From Malus domestica (lineage: Eukaryota > Streptophyta > Magnoliopsida > Rosales > Rosaceae), in contig NC_091667.1 of the NCBI RefSeq assembly GCF_042453785.1, positions 32,976,001-33,040,000 of the forward strand: a DNA stretch of 64,000 nt, written 5' to 3'. Under the pieces are notes generated by a model, which saw only the letters and a program-made list of their open reading frames with translations, was not told where the DNA came from and made no database searches. Within the stretch, counting starts at the first letter, position 1. Each line of letters begins with the position of its first letter. A program made the position numbers and the translations under genes. Positions 1-12,470 of the stretch are shown one piece after another.

Positions 1-2558
1 AGGTTAAGCTTTGCATTTACCCCTTCCCAAGTTTCATCTATCAACACTATATCGTCTGCAAAAAGCATACACCAAGGAATATCATCTTGAATATGTCCTG
101 TTAACTCATCCATTATCAACGCAAAAAGGTAAGGACTTAAGGATAAGCCTTGATGTAATCCTACAGTTACGGGAAAGTCTTCGATTTGTCCTTCATGAGT
201 TCTTACGGCAGTCTTTGCTCCTTCATACATATCCTTTATAGCTTGGATATATGTTACTCGTACTCCTTTTTTCTCTAAAATCCTCCAAAGAATGTCTCTT
301 GGGACCCTATCATACGCTTTTTCCAAATCTATAAAGACCATGTGTAAATCCTTTTTCCCATCTCTATATCTTTCCATCAATCTTCGTAAGAGATAGATTG
401 CCTCCATGGTTGAGCGTCCTGGCATGAACCCAAATTGGTTGTCCGAAACTCGTGCTTCTTGCCTCAATCTATGCTCAATGACTCTCTCTCAGAGCTTCAT
501 TGTATGACTCATTAGCTTAATACCCCTATAGTTCATGCAATTTTGTACGTCGCCCTTATTCTTGTAGATAGGCACCAAAGTGCTCGTTCGCCACTCATTT
601 GGCATCTTTTTCGTTTTCAAAATCCTATTGAAAATGTCAGTGAGCCATGTTATACTTGTCTCTCCCAAAACTTTCCACACTTCGATTGGTATATCGTCTG
701 GGCCTACTGCTTTTCTATGCTTCATCTTCTTCAAAGCTACAACCACTTCTTCCTTCCGGATTCGACGATAAAAAGAGTAGTTTCTACACTCTTCTGAGTT
801 CCTCAACTCCCCTAAAGAAGCACTCCTTTCATGTCCTTCATTGAAAAGATTATGAAAATAACCTCTCCATCTATCTTTAACCGCGTTCTCTGTAGCAAGA
901 ACCTTTCCATCCTCATCCTTGATGCACCTCACTTGGTTAAGGTCCATTGTCTTCTTTTCCCTTGCTCTAGCTAGTTTATAGATATCCAACTCTCCTTCTT
1001 TGGTATCTAGTCGCTTATACATATCGTCATAAGCCGCTAACTTAGCTTCTCTCACAGCTTTCTTCGCCTCTTGCTTCGCTTTTCTATACCTTTCACCATT
1101 TTCATCGGTCCTATCCTTGTATAAGGCTTTACAACATTCCTTCTTAGCCTTCACCTTTGTTTGTACCTCCTCATTCCACCACCAAGATTCCTTTTGGTGT
1201 GGGGCAAAGCCCTTGGACTGTCCAAATACCTCTTTTGCTACTTTTCGGATACAACTAGCCATGGAATCCCACATTTGGCTAGCTTCCCCCTCTCTATCTC
1301 ACACACACTGGGTGATTACTTTCTCTTTGAAAATGGCTTGTTTTTCTTCTTTTAGATTCCACCATCTAGTCCTTGGGCACTTCCAAGTCTTGTTCTTTTT
1401 TCTCACTCTTTTGATATGTACATCCATCACCAACAAGCGATGTTGATTAGCCACGCTCTCTCCTGGTATAACTTTGCAATCCTTACAAGTTATACAATCC
1501 TCTTTCCTCATTAGAAGAAAATCTATTTGTGTTTTTGACGACCCACTCTTGTAGGTGATCACATGTTCTTCTCTCTTCTTAAAGAAGGTGTTGGCTAAGA
1601 AGAGATCATATGCCATTGCAAAATCTAAGATAGCTTCCCCATCCTCGTTTCTCTCCCCAAAACCATGGCCACCATGAAAACCTCCATAGTTGCCTGTCTC
1701 CCTGCTCACGTGTCCATTTAAATCTCCTCCTATAAATAACTTCTCCGTCTGAGCAATTCCTTGCATCAAGTCTCCAAGGTCTTCCCAAAATTTCTCCTTC
1801 GAACTCGTATCCAACCCTACTTGAGGTGCGTACGCACTAATCACATTGATAAGTTCTTGTCCTATTACAATCTTGATTGCCATGATTCTATCTCCTACCC
1901 TCTTGACATCTACAACATCTTGTGTCAAGGTCTTGTCCACGATGATGCCAACACCGTTTCTCGTTCTATTTGTGCCCGAATACCAAAGTTTAAACCCTGA
2001 GTTTTCTAGATCCTTTGACTTACGACCAACCCAATTAGTTTCTTGTAGGCACATAATATTTATCCTTCTCCTCATCATAACTTCCACTACTTCCATAGAT
2101 TTGCCCGTTAAGGTTCCTATATTCCACGTTCCTAAACGCATTTTGCTCTCTTGAACTCTACCCTTCTGTCCTAGCTTCTTCACCCTCCCCCCCCCGTCTA
2201 ATAGGATCAAAGTACTTCTTTTGTGTGTCCCGTGTAAAGTTGATAGGAGCATATGCTCCCAAACAACTTTGAATGGAGTCGTTCGAAAAGAAGTTTCTAT
2301 GGCCCCCTTGCTCATTTAACACTGCATCCGGGTGCCGATGGAGATACAGCGACCCTTGCTCACTTATCACTGTGCTCGGGCCACACAACGTGCCACTTAC
2401 GGATGACGCCTTAGCTTTAGCGCGATTTCGTTCTGTATTCATTTTCATAAGGATTCGACGTAATCATGGAGTGCCGGCTGTCGACTACCTGACGCCCTCC
2501 CCCTCCTCCTTTATCCGGGCTTGGGACCGGCAATGTAAGATAAACTTACACAGGCAGA
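1..2558 (-). mobile_element. RTE-clade LINE A (5' UTR, endonuclease, start of RT), cut by window edge
   Basis: This is a non-LTR retrotransposon on the minus strand. Its polyprotein has an apurinic-type endonuclease (about 2200-1450; motifs [33 protein letters not shown]) followed by a reverse transcriptase that includes [10 protein letters not shown] and the FADD catalytic box near 46-65, and continues out of the window. Relative to LINE B, the frame is broken by two Trp-to-TGA changes, near 1300 and near 486, so it is inactive. The 5' UTR (about 2460-2558) is present here but missing from the other copies. The junction with helicase intron sequence lies near 2558, placed by comparison with the second helicase copy. 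The RTE clade is inferred from the domain order and from the (TTG)n tail of LINE C. Confidence 0.9.
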
Positions 2559-5500
2559 GTTTGGCTTTTAGAGTATCCACTTGACAATTTTTGTTTCATT
2601 TATGTTGTGTATACGGTGGATCTCCCTACGGGGCTCAAGAAAGTAAGCTAAGGAGAGGGGTGGATATTGTTATTGGAACGCCTAGCCGTATACAGGTATT
2701 GACTATTTCTCATTATAGCTGAGTTCTTGTGTCAGTTCGATACTATGCAATATACTTATGAAGCTAAATAAATTTTTGGAAATATGTAGGATCATATAGA
2801 GAGGAGCAATATTGACTCGAGTACCGTGAAAGTTAGGATCCTTGACGAAGCTGATGAAATGCTGTGGATGGGCTTTGTTGATGATATTGAACTCATTCTA
2901 GGTATGTCTTTTTGGTAATCCCAACATCTGTTTTCCATACCATGTTTGCCTATTTGCGTTACAGCTGCATATCTTCTATAAAGTATTTTGTATCCATGTT
3001 TGTGGTTAGTGCAAACGACGAGGCACTTTTTTAATTTTGTCATGTCCATCTGAAGCTTGGAATCATTTTATCTTTGTGTTTTCAAAGAATTCTCTTGCTA
3101 TTTGACTCTGGTCAAATCAATGTTATTCTTATATTGCACTGTCGGCATCTTTGGTTGACAGGGGTAACTGGAGTTTCAATTTTTTTACAACGTTACTGTA
3201 ATTGTGCAAAATTTTTGTGTGTACTGCACAACTTCTCAGTAACTTCTGTTCTTTGGATTTTCATGTGAGGTGAAGGATGTTAGAAAAGTTCAAACGCTTC
3301 TCTTCAGTGCAACCTTGCCAAGTTGGCTGAAAGGTGTAAGTATCTTAACTGAGATCTTGAATTTAGATGTTCTTCTGAATTCAGTTAAACATAAATGGAT
3401 TATGTTGCAATGTTAGACCTTTCCTTCCATTCTTGACACATGAATGAAATATTTTTTTTTCTTTTTCCCAGATTTCTTTTAGGTTTCTCAAACCAGATAA
3501 GAAAACTGTAGATCTTGTTGGTAATGAAAAAATGAAGGCCAGCACCAATGTTGGGCATATTGTTCTTTCTTGCTCCAGTTCAGCAAGATTGCAACTTATT
3601 CCTGATATCATAGATTGTTATAGCAGGTTGGTTGTTTTCTAGCGAGCAATAACTATGCTTTCTGTTTTTAGTTTTGGGTATAATTTGTCTGGAAATCATT
3701 TTTCATGTACTTGATATGTTTGTTTCTGACTCGGTGGAGGCCGCACAATCATTTTCACCGAGACAAAGGAAGCTGCTTCTGGACTTGTTGAGGTGTTGCC
3801 TGAAGCCTGACGTGAGGTAAGTTGTTTAACTATGCACTTTTTACCGCTGTTTTGTACAATATTGAAATATGATATTTCAGGTCCTTTTGCTTTCCATAGT
3901 GATATTTCTTTTTAAAAAAAGCTTAGATTTTTTTGTTTTTCTAATGGCAGAATTTGTTGTTTCCCTTCCTGTGGTCTTGTATTTTCAGGTCACACTTGCT
4001 GGTTTCAGGTCTGGCAAGTTTTTGACATTAGTAGCCATAAATGTGGCAGCGCACGGACCTGGACATCAATGATGTTCAATTAATTATCCAGGTTTGTCAG
4101 TGTGCTTATTCGGAACCTTTGTAATATTTGTCAGTTTATATACTTACTTTTATTGTTTATGGTTCAGTGTGAACCCCCACGTGATGTAGAAGATTATATC
4201 CATCGATCTGGACTCTCGGGGAGAGCAGGTAAATCTTGAAAAAATGTGGTATTTCTTGTTTATTTTTATTTTATTAGTTAATGTCTTTGATGTTATGTGG
4301 TACTTAGAGGTGTGTCCATATTTTCAGGCAATTCTGGAGTTGCTGTCATGCTTTATGATCCCAGAATGTCAAATTTTTCTAAAATCGAGTTAGAGTCGGG
4401 GGTGAAATTTGAATACATATCTGCTCCTCAGCCACTTAATATGGCCAAGGCAGTAGTAGGTCATGATGCAACCAAAATCTCTGATAGGTATGCTTGACAG
4501 TGCAATGCTTGTTACATTTTGATGCAATCATGTTCATATATTAATACATTTTTCATTTCAGTGTAATTCCTGCTTTCAAGCCGGTTGCCAAAGAGCTACT
4601 TAATACCTCTGGCCTATCTGCAGTAGATCTACTGGCAAAAGCACTTGCTAAAGCTGCTGTAAGATTTGCTATTTCTTCCGTACTAGATGTCCTTTTTAAG
4701 TTAATTAATGTAAATGTTTGTTTATCAGTTTATGAGTTGCTTATAGTTGCTTATATTGTATGGTGTGCAGGGTTACACCGAGATAAAGAAGTCACAGTAC
4801 TTCTTGAGGCTGGAAAGCCCATTTATTCACCGTCGTAAGCAATTATCACTAGTTTCCTTGTGTTCGAAACCAATATGTCTTATGTTCCTTTGTTTTATTT
4901 TCACAGGTGGATACAAGCACTAGCTAATAGTGGGAACAATATTGATTGTGTTCTGAAGGAGTCACATTGTGCTTTGTCATTCCAAGAAATTATGAGCTGT
5001 TTAAATATAGATATCCCGTAATTATACCTTTTATCGGTTTAGTTTGTGTTCTTGTTTTAGAGTTAGCATTTTGATTTGTTGATCATGTTTGACCCTTAAT
5101 TTCCTCCAACCTTGTCTCAGTTTTGCTTCTGGGGTCTTGAGGAGATACTTGCCCGAGGAGAAGGTGGAGTCAGTGAAGGGTATGGCACTAACAGCTGATG
5201 GAAATGGTGCAGTCTTTTATGTGGCAGCTGAAGATTTGGATTTGTTTCTTGCTGGTATTCTTCTTTTTATATCTCTATATCATCATGTATTACATTCTCA
5301 TCAAGCATGATAGTTCATTAAGATTCTACCAGAAACTGATGTTATTCAGTTCTTTCCTTTTAGACAGGGAATTTATCATTCATTTTGTTGTATTGATGTC
5401 TTGAAGTCTGATTGTTGTGGTCGTATTATGTTGGGTGCAGGTCAGGAAAATGCAGCTAATGTGAGTGTAACGGTGTTGAAATCACTGCCTGATTTACAAG

Positions 5501-5640
5501 AAAAAGAATCAAGGAATACAAGATTTGGCGGGGGTCATGAAGGAGGTTTTTGAAATTATAGGTATTCCAACAACCGATCTGCTGGGGGTGGTGGGAGAGG
5601 TCGCGGCAACAGATGGTGACACGCCGGCTCCTTTCAAGTA
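2559..5640 (+). pseudogene. DEAD-box RNA helicase 7-like pseudogene, copy 1 (5'-truncated)
   Basis: Successive exon-like blocks encode a DEAD-box helicase with a GUCT domain and an RGG-type tail, which matches plant RH7/PRH75, a nucleolar RNA helicase. Visible parts are [32 protein letters not shown], an IIFTETKEA block, DVEDYIHRSG, the GUCT part (LLNTSGLSAVDLL) and a Gly/Arg tail near 5525-5620. It lacks everything upstream of motif Ib. LINE A abuts the intron before that point, and about 57 bp containing a splice acceptor are deleted near 2606. Other lesions: a one-base insertion near 4055 destroys the NVAARGLD motif; HRSGRTGR reads HRSGLSGR; about 30 bp are lost near 4792; and TGA interrupts the tail near 5551. 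It is a decayed paralogue of the 58.8-62.1 kb copy. Confidence 0.85.
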
Positions 5641-5835
5641 AGCTGTTTTGAGCAACAAATAATATCAAACGGTTGCATTCACAATGGTTTCAACCGGTGG
5701 AGGTACTAAAAGCCAGTTGATCTGAGCGGAGACAGGAGTATATTTTGACGATGAAGAAAATATTCGGTAGATAGAGGGCCTCGTTTGGCTCGTTATAAAG
5801 ATACCATTTTTTTTCTGCGTATAGCGTTTTCCGTC
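5641..5835. other. intergenic, no feature seen
   Basis: This is the 3' flank of the helicase pseudogene. I see no coding sequence, repeat or RNA gene here. Confidence 0.5.
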
Positions 5836-6069
5836 GGACTTGGATTGTCTGCCCTCCCATTTCAGTGCCCTCCTCGTGCTCTCATGTTTGTGTGGTCACG
5901 TTTAAGCAACGTCAGCATTTTATATTACTATTTCTTTTTGTTTTATTATTTTTATAAGAAAATAATATAAAATGTTGACGTGGCTTAACCGTAACCACAC
6001 AAAACAGGAGGGCACGGGCAGGAGGGCACGGAGAGGGCACCAAAATGGGAGGGCAGACAATCCAAGTCC
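5836..6069. mobile_element. Foldback MITE, about 234 bp
   Basis: The two ends form an inverted repeat: GGACTTGGATTGTCTGCCC at 5836 and its complement ending at 6069. The pairing continues inward through a CCTCC/GGAGG block and through arms containing AACGTCAGCATTTTATATTA at about 5908 and its near complement at about 5965. The whole unit can therefore fold into one long hairpin around an AT-rich loop. It has no coding capacity. I could not settle a target-site duplication, so the superfamily is open. Confidence 0.75.
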
Positions 6070-6775
6070 TTTTGCGTCAACCCCTTTCTTTATTTTATTG
6101 TTCAATTTTGTTCAGTTTTGTTTTTCTGTTTTCTTTATGCCCTTAATAGTGGAAGAGCACTTATTTGGAATGTAAGAACACCATCTAATTTTTGTAATTT
6201 TTCTATTTACTAGTGAGAAGGACAAGTGTTTGTTTCTTTTCTTCTAATGCTATTTGTGCTGTTAGTTTACTTTAGAGTGCCGATAATAAATTTTCTTAAT
6301 AATGCTGATATAATTGTGCATGCATAAATGCCGTTACAAAATTGTAATTCGGTGACAATTTCTGCATTGTTTTATATATTTGTCAATGATTCATGTTATA
6401 TTATGTTTATATACTATTAAATAACTATTGAGTCTTATGTTAAAATTCTGACAAGGCAATCTTCTAAACTAAATGAATTTGAAATAGAATACAAAGAAAA
6501 TTGGCTACACTCAAATACAAGAGACGATTGAACCGCCAAAATCAAATGGCATAACGTACACGTGCAGTGCTACACAAGCAAACTATGGGATGTACTATTT
6601 ATATACCTCTTTTTACTTCTCACACGTGTACTATCTACACACCTCTTTTTACTTCTCACACACCTCTTGTTAATTTATGTCCCTTGATCTTTTTCAATTC
6701 ATCTGATCCGAAAGTCGAAAATTAGAAGGGTATGAGAGAAATAAAATAGGTAAATATCACACCCCCAAACTATAT
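6070..6775. other. AT-rich intergenic region
   Basis: No gene-like frame or recognisable repeat is seen. Two short direct copies of a CACACCTCTTTTTACTTCTC-type segment occur near 6600-6665. Confidence 0.4.
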
Positions 6776-7022
6776 TAAGAGACTTAACGTCGTCGTTTTG
6801 GCACTCTCTCACCGCAATTTTTTTTAGAAACACGGCAATTCCTTCTTGTATCTCTTTCATGCGGCAACATAGACCGTCCTAGCTTCTTTTCCAAGTTCCT
6901 AGTTCACGCTCATCCCAAAGCTTAAACCCACAAAATCCGCCGATCCAAAACCCCATTTCTCTCCAAAATTTCAAATCTTTGTAAAAAAAACCATTCGTCT
7001 TTCTCGTTTGTATGATACACCC

Positions 7023-9894
7023 AATTCGTGATGGGATCGTACAGAAAGAGCAAAGCTCGCACTCGACGCCTTCCGCGGCTTTACGGCGAGGATTGCCCCC
7101 AAAGCCGCAGGCAGAGAACCCATCTCTCGCGTTTTTTCAACTGGGTCTTCCGCTCCGGTCTTCAGCTCAGCTAAGTTTTCTGGGTTTTCTTCCAGTTCTT
7201 CAATTTTACACAAATCAATTCCACAACTTGGTAGAATCACAAGAACAACACATGACAAAAGCTCCTTTCTTTATTGCACTAAGAGATATTACTACGTCGA
7301 CCGAATCCGGGTTCACCACTTCAAGCCGAGAGGCCCCCGGAAGTGGTTTGAGAATCCTAGGAACGTTTTGATTGTGGGTCTTGTAGGTTCTGAGTTTTTT
7401 ATCTCTGTATTTTGGGAATTTGGAGACGATTCCGTACACGAAGCGAACCCATTTTATAATTTTGTCCAACGCCTTGGAGAAGAGGTTGGGGGAGTCCCAA
7501 TTCCAGCAAATCAAAGAGAGTTTCAAAGGGGATATTTTGCCCGCCATATACCCGGATAGCGTACGGGTTCGGTTGATTGCCAAGGATATAATTGAGGCTT
7601 TGCAGAGAGGGTTGAGCCATGAGGTGACCTGGACTGATGTGGACTATGCGTCTGGTAAAGTGGAGCCGGCGCATGAAGGTGGTGGGAAGGATACTTTGAT
7701 GGCACTGCATGACGCTCCGGAGAAGGGGAAGTGGTCCCGTGAGGATGAGATTCTTGATGATCAGTGGATTGAGGAGAGTAGGAAGACGAGTAGGGAGAGA
7801 GGTTTGAAAGCTGCCACTTCGTATTTGGATCAATTGAATTGGGAGGTTTTGGTAGTGGATCGGCCTGTTGTCAATGCATTTTGCTTGTTGGGTGGGAAGA
7901 TTGTCGTCTTCACGGGGTTGCTCAAGCATTTTAGAAGCGATGCCGAGATTGCGACGATCATTGGTCATGAGGTAAGAAGATTTTCATTGTTTGGTATTGG
8001 TTAGTTCTTTAGTGTTGTGAAAGCAGTTTTTGTGTTTAATTGTAATTTGATTTGTTTGGTTAATAGTTGTAGAATTGTGGGAAGATAAGACTAAAAAGTT
8101 GATCTTTTTTTGATGTGCATAAAATATAGGTTGGCCATGGTGTGGCTCGACATTCTGCAGAGACTATTACAAAGAACTTGTGGTTTGCAATCCTGCAACT
8201 GGTACTTTATCAATTCTATACGGCTGATGTTGTCAACACAATGTCCAATCTTTTCTTGAGGCTTCCTTTCTCCGGAAGGTACATTACAGTTCTTTATAAT
8301 TTAGTTTCTAGCCCTTTTTAGTTATAATGTTGTGATTTTTCTGAACATTTTTTGTTAGTGCTCTCTTGTTCTGAGGCTTAATGAGGATGCATGCGTGTTC
8401 TGGTTGCAAAGATACAATGGTATGGGTTAGTAACGGAGCCACATATTGCCCAGGGGGCATGTTTCCCCTCTCAAGTTTTCAATGGGCAATTGGAAAGAAG
8501 GGAAATGTATTTTTACAAAAACCCTTGACACTCCCTATCACAAAAAAAAAAAAAAAAAAAAAAAAGAAGAAGGTATTGTGGTGATCATAGTTTAGAGCTT
8601 TTGTTTGTTGATGCTTCCTCGGAAAAGAGGATAGTGACCTCCAATGTTACCTTTATATGCTCTGTGATACCGTTGGATTGGTTTTGTTGGTACTTGCTGG
8701 TAGCTTACTCGCATTATCAGTTGTAGTGAATCTAGTGATTCATGTTTGTTTTTCTACCCTTTCATGTTTCACGTGTAAAGTAGTAGTAGTAGTCTTAGGG
8801 GGATGTTGTAAAATAGTTGGATAGGTTGAGTGTTTTTGGACTAACCGAATGGTAATCAATTAGCTTTGGTACCAGCTGATTGCTTGACAAAATGCTTGTT
8901 GTGTTTGGCTCATATACTTATGAGTTGGCAACAATTTTGTAAGTGTAAGTTTGTGAATGCTACAAGGAAATGGCAGCAGCCATTTGTGACTGTGTTTTGC
9001 TTTCGGTTGTGGCATGGAAGTATTCGTTGAAGAGAAGACATGGTGACTGCCACAAGCAAAGTTGGAAGCAAGAGCAAGTCTTGACTTTGTGGGATTACAT
9101 GCAATTGTGCATTCTTTCTTTTCTATGCATTAAATGGCAGATGGAGAAAAAGGTTGCACTCTATAGGCTAGGTACCGCAATGGGTTTTTGGCATAATTGC
9201 TGGTGTTTGCCCATAAGAGAAGGCAGTAGTCTTGCATTGGGATATGCTTGCCGAGTGAGAGGGCAGCATCCGAGAAGCATCCAAAGAGATGGTGAGAGCA
9301 TTTGGCTCTCCCATGGGCACGGTTTAGAGAAATCAAGAGAGCTAGAGTGAAAGATCTTCTAGTGAAAGAACTCTTGGGTTAGAGCGAGGCTCCTATGAGT
9401 GGGTGTACAAGGAATTTGGCGTTGGGTTGTGTCGATTTAACTCACGTGTAATTTGTACTATTATTCTCATAGTGAAGAGCAATATCTCTCTGGGAATGTA
9501 GGCAGGTTTTTGCTGAACCTCGTAAATTTCTCGGTGTCTTTATTTCTTGTATTTTTATTATGTTTAACTGTTGTGATTTGGTGATGTTGTAACCTGAATC
9601 TCGGTTCCGCACGCACCTAACGGGCCAAAGCACAACAATGCTCTCTCTTAATCAGGATGGAAATTGAAGCGGATCACATTGGGCTTCTGTTGGTTGCTTT
9701 AGCTGGATATGATCCCAGAGTGTGTCCATCTGTGTACGAGAAGGAGCAAGGTTACTAGTGGTGTCACTGCACTCAGAGATTATCTTTCAACCCATCCATT
9801 TGGGAAAAAGAGAGCTGAATTGCTGGCTCAAGCAAAGATCATGGAAGAAGCACTTGCTATATACCGGGATGTAAAAGCAGGACACGGGGGTTGA
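7023..9894 (+). pseudogene. OMA1: OMA1-like mitochondrial M48 metallopeptidase, frameshifted
   Basis: Three exons encode a plant OMA1-type zinc peptidase of the inner mitochondrial membrane. Exon 1 (ATG at about 7032 to 7970) has a Ser/Arg-rich presequence, YYYVDRIRVHHFKPRGP, ETIPYTKRTHFI, RLIAKDIIEALQRGL, EVLVVDRPVVNAFCL and GGKIVVFTGLL. The zinc motif HEVGH spans the first intron, with exon 2 (about 8131-8278) giving VARHSAETITKNLWF. Exon 3 (about 9654-9894) gives MEIEADHIGLL, whose ExxxD-type acidic pair is the third zinc ligand region, and DYLSTHP. Three frame breaks are visible: one extra base near 7056, a change near 7409, and another near 9755 that puts TAG after VYEKEQGY. I therefore call it a pseudogene, though assembly errors could mimic this. 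Confidence 0.8.
8279..9653 (+). other. OMA1 intron 2 with inserted repeat debris
   Basis: This 1.37-kb intron is bounded by GT at 8280 and AG at 9653. Near 8420-8560 a short segment (ACGGAGCCACATATTGCCC) leads into a run of about 22 A at 8523, like the tail of a retroposed fragment. Around 9360-9600 the text resembles the 3' part of a plant LTR (AACCTCGTAAATTTCTCGGT), so a decayed LTR fragment is possible. No intact element can be delimited. Confidence 0.35.
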
Positions 9895-10133
9895 GGGCTT
9901 TCTTTGGGACAGTTAGTAATCACCATGCAACTACTGACACAGTTCCACTTTTTCATTTTTTATTTCTTCCGAAGATGATTCCTGTACTAGTATGTAACTC
10001 TAGCATGTCCGAGTACAAGTTATTGCAGGAGAAGTTGTAAAAAAAGGGAGAGATTATACGGCTAATAATATAGTATGGTAATTTGACCCTCGTTGGTTGA
10101 GATGAATTCTCATGTCACTGGTTGTCTACAATC

Positions 10134-11455
10134 ACATGCTCTCTTTTTGTCATCCTTATGATTCAGTCATGCGTCGTTTGTATATAAATGATACGACTTA
10201 AGGTTTCTTTTCTTCATCTTCTCCATAAGTGCCATGGATTTTCTATCCACTACTTTACCCCCATAGCATTAAGTTTGTCTTATAAATATAAGACACATTT
10301 TGAAAGGTACAACAACAAGAAGACATTAGGATCACAAATATAATGAATCGAATTAATATAAAATAGCGATGAACTAATTATATTAAACTTATCTATAGAA
10401 TGCGAAAGGCACGACTTTTGCAGATGAGAAGAGGGTCTTCTACTCTTAGCACTCAAAAAGTGTTCTCGGCCAAGTGAATAAGGTTTTGGTATTGTGTATG
10501 AGAATGATCGTTGTGAGAGCAGAGACATGCCTTTTATATTGACTAGGGTTTCTCTCCATCCATCCTATTATAGGAAGGAGAAATTTACCAAAGCATAATC
10601 TAATCATTCAATGTCCCACTATAATAAGTCTTAATAAATATGGATCACGTAATATGTTAATTAGAGGGTTAAGACTCTATTAACTTAACAATTTTTTTAA
10701 CGGAAGTATAAAATTGAAATACAATAATAAGTAACGCATGAGATTAAAATGTTTTAAAAAAATATTGCATAAAATTGAAATGTGAAAACCTAGAGGATAA
10801 AATGTAATTTATCCTTAAAAATTACAAAACCAAGTGCTTTGAGGATATACCAATATCATCCTCTAAGCATTCCAACATTTTTAATTGACATAGGATGAGA
10901 CCAATGTGAAGTCTGAACCGTTGAGGTTCCACCATTCCAATGGTATAGAAAGTTGAGGCTCCTCGTGCGCTTGCATCAATAAATATTGAAGAAAACTAAG
11001 ATTTTATCGTAAAATTAATTGACAATAAGATGAATAATTTAACCTCTTATAAACTTTTTGCTAGACTTGTTCCTCGCTAATGCGGGACAAATTGTTCTCA
11101 CATTTTCAACTCTTGACACGCCATTTCACGTGTGACTAATTTTCAAGCTTACATATCGACAACAAATTGGGTGATGTGTGAGCACGTGTAACCCTTGAGA
11201 CTTTTACACAAAAGACAACCTGCTCCGATACTATATAAAAAAATAAATAAGAATTTATTTCCATTGATATTGAATTACAACAAAACACTTCTTATATAGC
11301 AGTTGTCCTATAAACAGCTCTCTTTGTTTTCTTTGTGATTTTATCACGCATTTGTATATAAATGATACGATCTAGGATTTCTTTTCTTTATCTTCTCCAT
11401 GAGTGCCAAGGATTTTCTTTCCACGACTCTACCTCCCATGGCATTAAGCATAGCT
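10134..11455. repeat. Degenerate direct repeat pair flanking about 1.0 kb
   Basis: A segment of about 145 bp at 10134-10280 is repeated imperfectly at 11316-11455. Both copies contain TTTGTATATAAATGATACGA, a CTTCTCCAT box and GGCATTAAG-like text. Just inside the right copy, near 11219-11237, the minus strand reads like a worn primer-binding site of the TGGTATCAGAGC type. A small, old LTR-type element on the minus strand is possible. The interior holds no coding sequence. Around 10684-10819 it contains a lone worn Mutator-type terminal arm resembling those at 13.5-15.0 kb. Confidence 0.35.
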
Positions 11456-11496
11456 TTGATTTTAAGCTTTAATCATGATTAAATCGTATGCTGGAA

Positions 11497-12405
11497 GAGT
11501 GAGGAGTTTTTATCGATAATAGTCAAAATTTAACACCAAATTTCATAAATGTCATATTTTATAAAATCTTTAAAAATAACAGAAATTCACTTAAATAGAC
11601 TTAAAGTACCCTCAAAATTAAAACCAAATAAACATGAACTAAATTCAATGAATTAAACTCTCAAAATTAAAACCAAATAAACATAAACCAAAGAATTTTA
11701 ATTCAGTTTGCATTATTCTTTGGGCTGTTTGGCTGGAGAGAAATTCTAGAGTGTGGAATGGCAGGACCGGTCACCCACTTCTTGTTGTTCAGCGGGCTAC
11801 TGCATGGTTACAGGAATTTATGGCAACTGTCTCTCGCTCGTCGTCGCCGCTGCAACTGTTGCAGCATAAGTAGAAGACTCCTAGAGAGGGTTGGGTTAAG
11901 ATGAACGTGGATGGAGCTACAAGGTTAGAAGAGAATAGTCTGAGAGGAGTGGGCGTAATTATTAGGGATTGGCAAGGTGCTTTTGTTGCTGCTGGTGCAT
12001 GGAACAAGGTAGGATTTAGGTCTATTGCCCAGATTGAAATGGCGGCGACACTTGAAGGTATTAGTCTTGCAAGGAGAATGGGTTTCGCTTTAGTTGAATT
12101 AGAGAGTGATTGATCTCAAACAATCAACTTACTCAACCAGTTCTCTGTGGAACTCACGACATTGGGTTTGATTGTAGAGGATGTTTACTTTTTGTAGCGT
12201 CCTTACCTTCAAGATCCTTCTCTGGCGGCCTCACACTTTGAACAACAGTGCCGACGAGATCTATTCAACTGTTTGGTTTTGGATCTTGAGGGTATTTAGG
12301 TTTATTCACGTGCGTTTTCTGCTATATTTGAAAGTTTATTAAAACAATGACATTTATAAAATTGGGTGTTAAATTTTGGCTATTAATGATAAGGGTAAAT
12401 ACCCA
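11497..12405. mobile_element. Long-TIR element carrying an RNase H fragment
   Basis: Inverted arms flank this unit. Left, near 11510-11560, reads TAGTCAAAATTTAACACC and CATAAATGTCAT. The right arm at about 12345-12400 carries the complement (ATGACATTTATAAAATTGGG and GGTGTTAAATTTTGGCTATTA on the plus strand). The ends are approximate because no target-site duplication could be read. The architecture resembles the Mutator-like elements just downstream, but with weaker ends. Confidence 0.5.
11710..12113 (+). pseudogene. RNase H domain fragment from an L1-type LINE or reverse-transcriptase-like gene
   Basis: A single frame reads WAVWLERNSRVW, then TAG at about 11871, then a plant RVT_3-type RNase H domain: GWVKMNVDGA, GVGVIIRDWQGAF, IAQIEMAATLEGISLA and ELESD before TGA at 12111. 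The expected acidic residues are present in order (D of NVDGA, E of IEMAA, D of LESD). The domain lies inside the long-TIR element 11497-12405. It has no start codon of its own and carries an internal stop, so it is a fragment. Confidence 0.7.
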
Positions 12406-12470
12406 AGAGAGAGAGTGAGGAAAAAGAGATACCATCATTCCTTCCACTAAACTACTTTTCATTTAAATAT

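Noticed and set aside
5785..6175. Short ORFs on both strands around the 5836-6069 foldback
   Set aside because: Both read the two arms of the MITE; near-identical peptides from opposite strands show it is an inverted repeat, not a gene.
7399..7968. 189-codon minus-strand ORF
   Set aside because: Antisense of the OMA1-like exon, which has clear family motifs on the plus strand.
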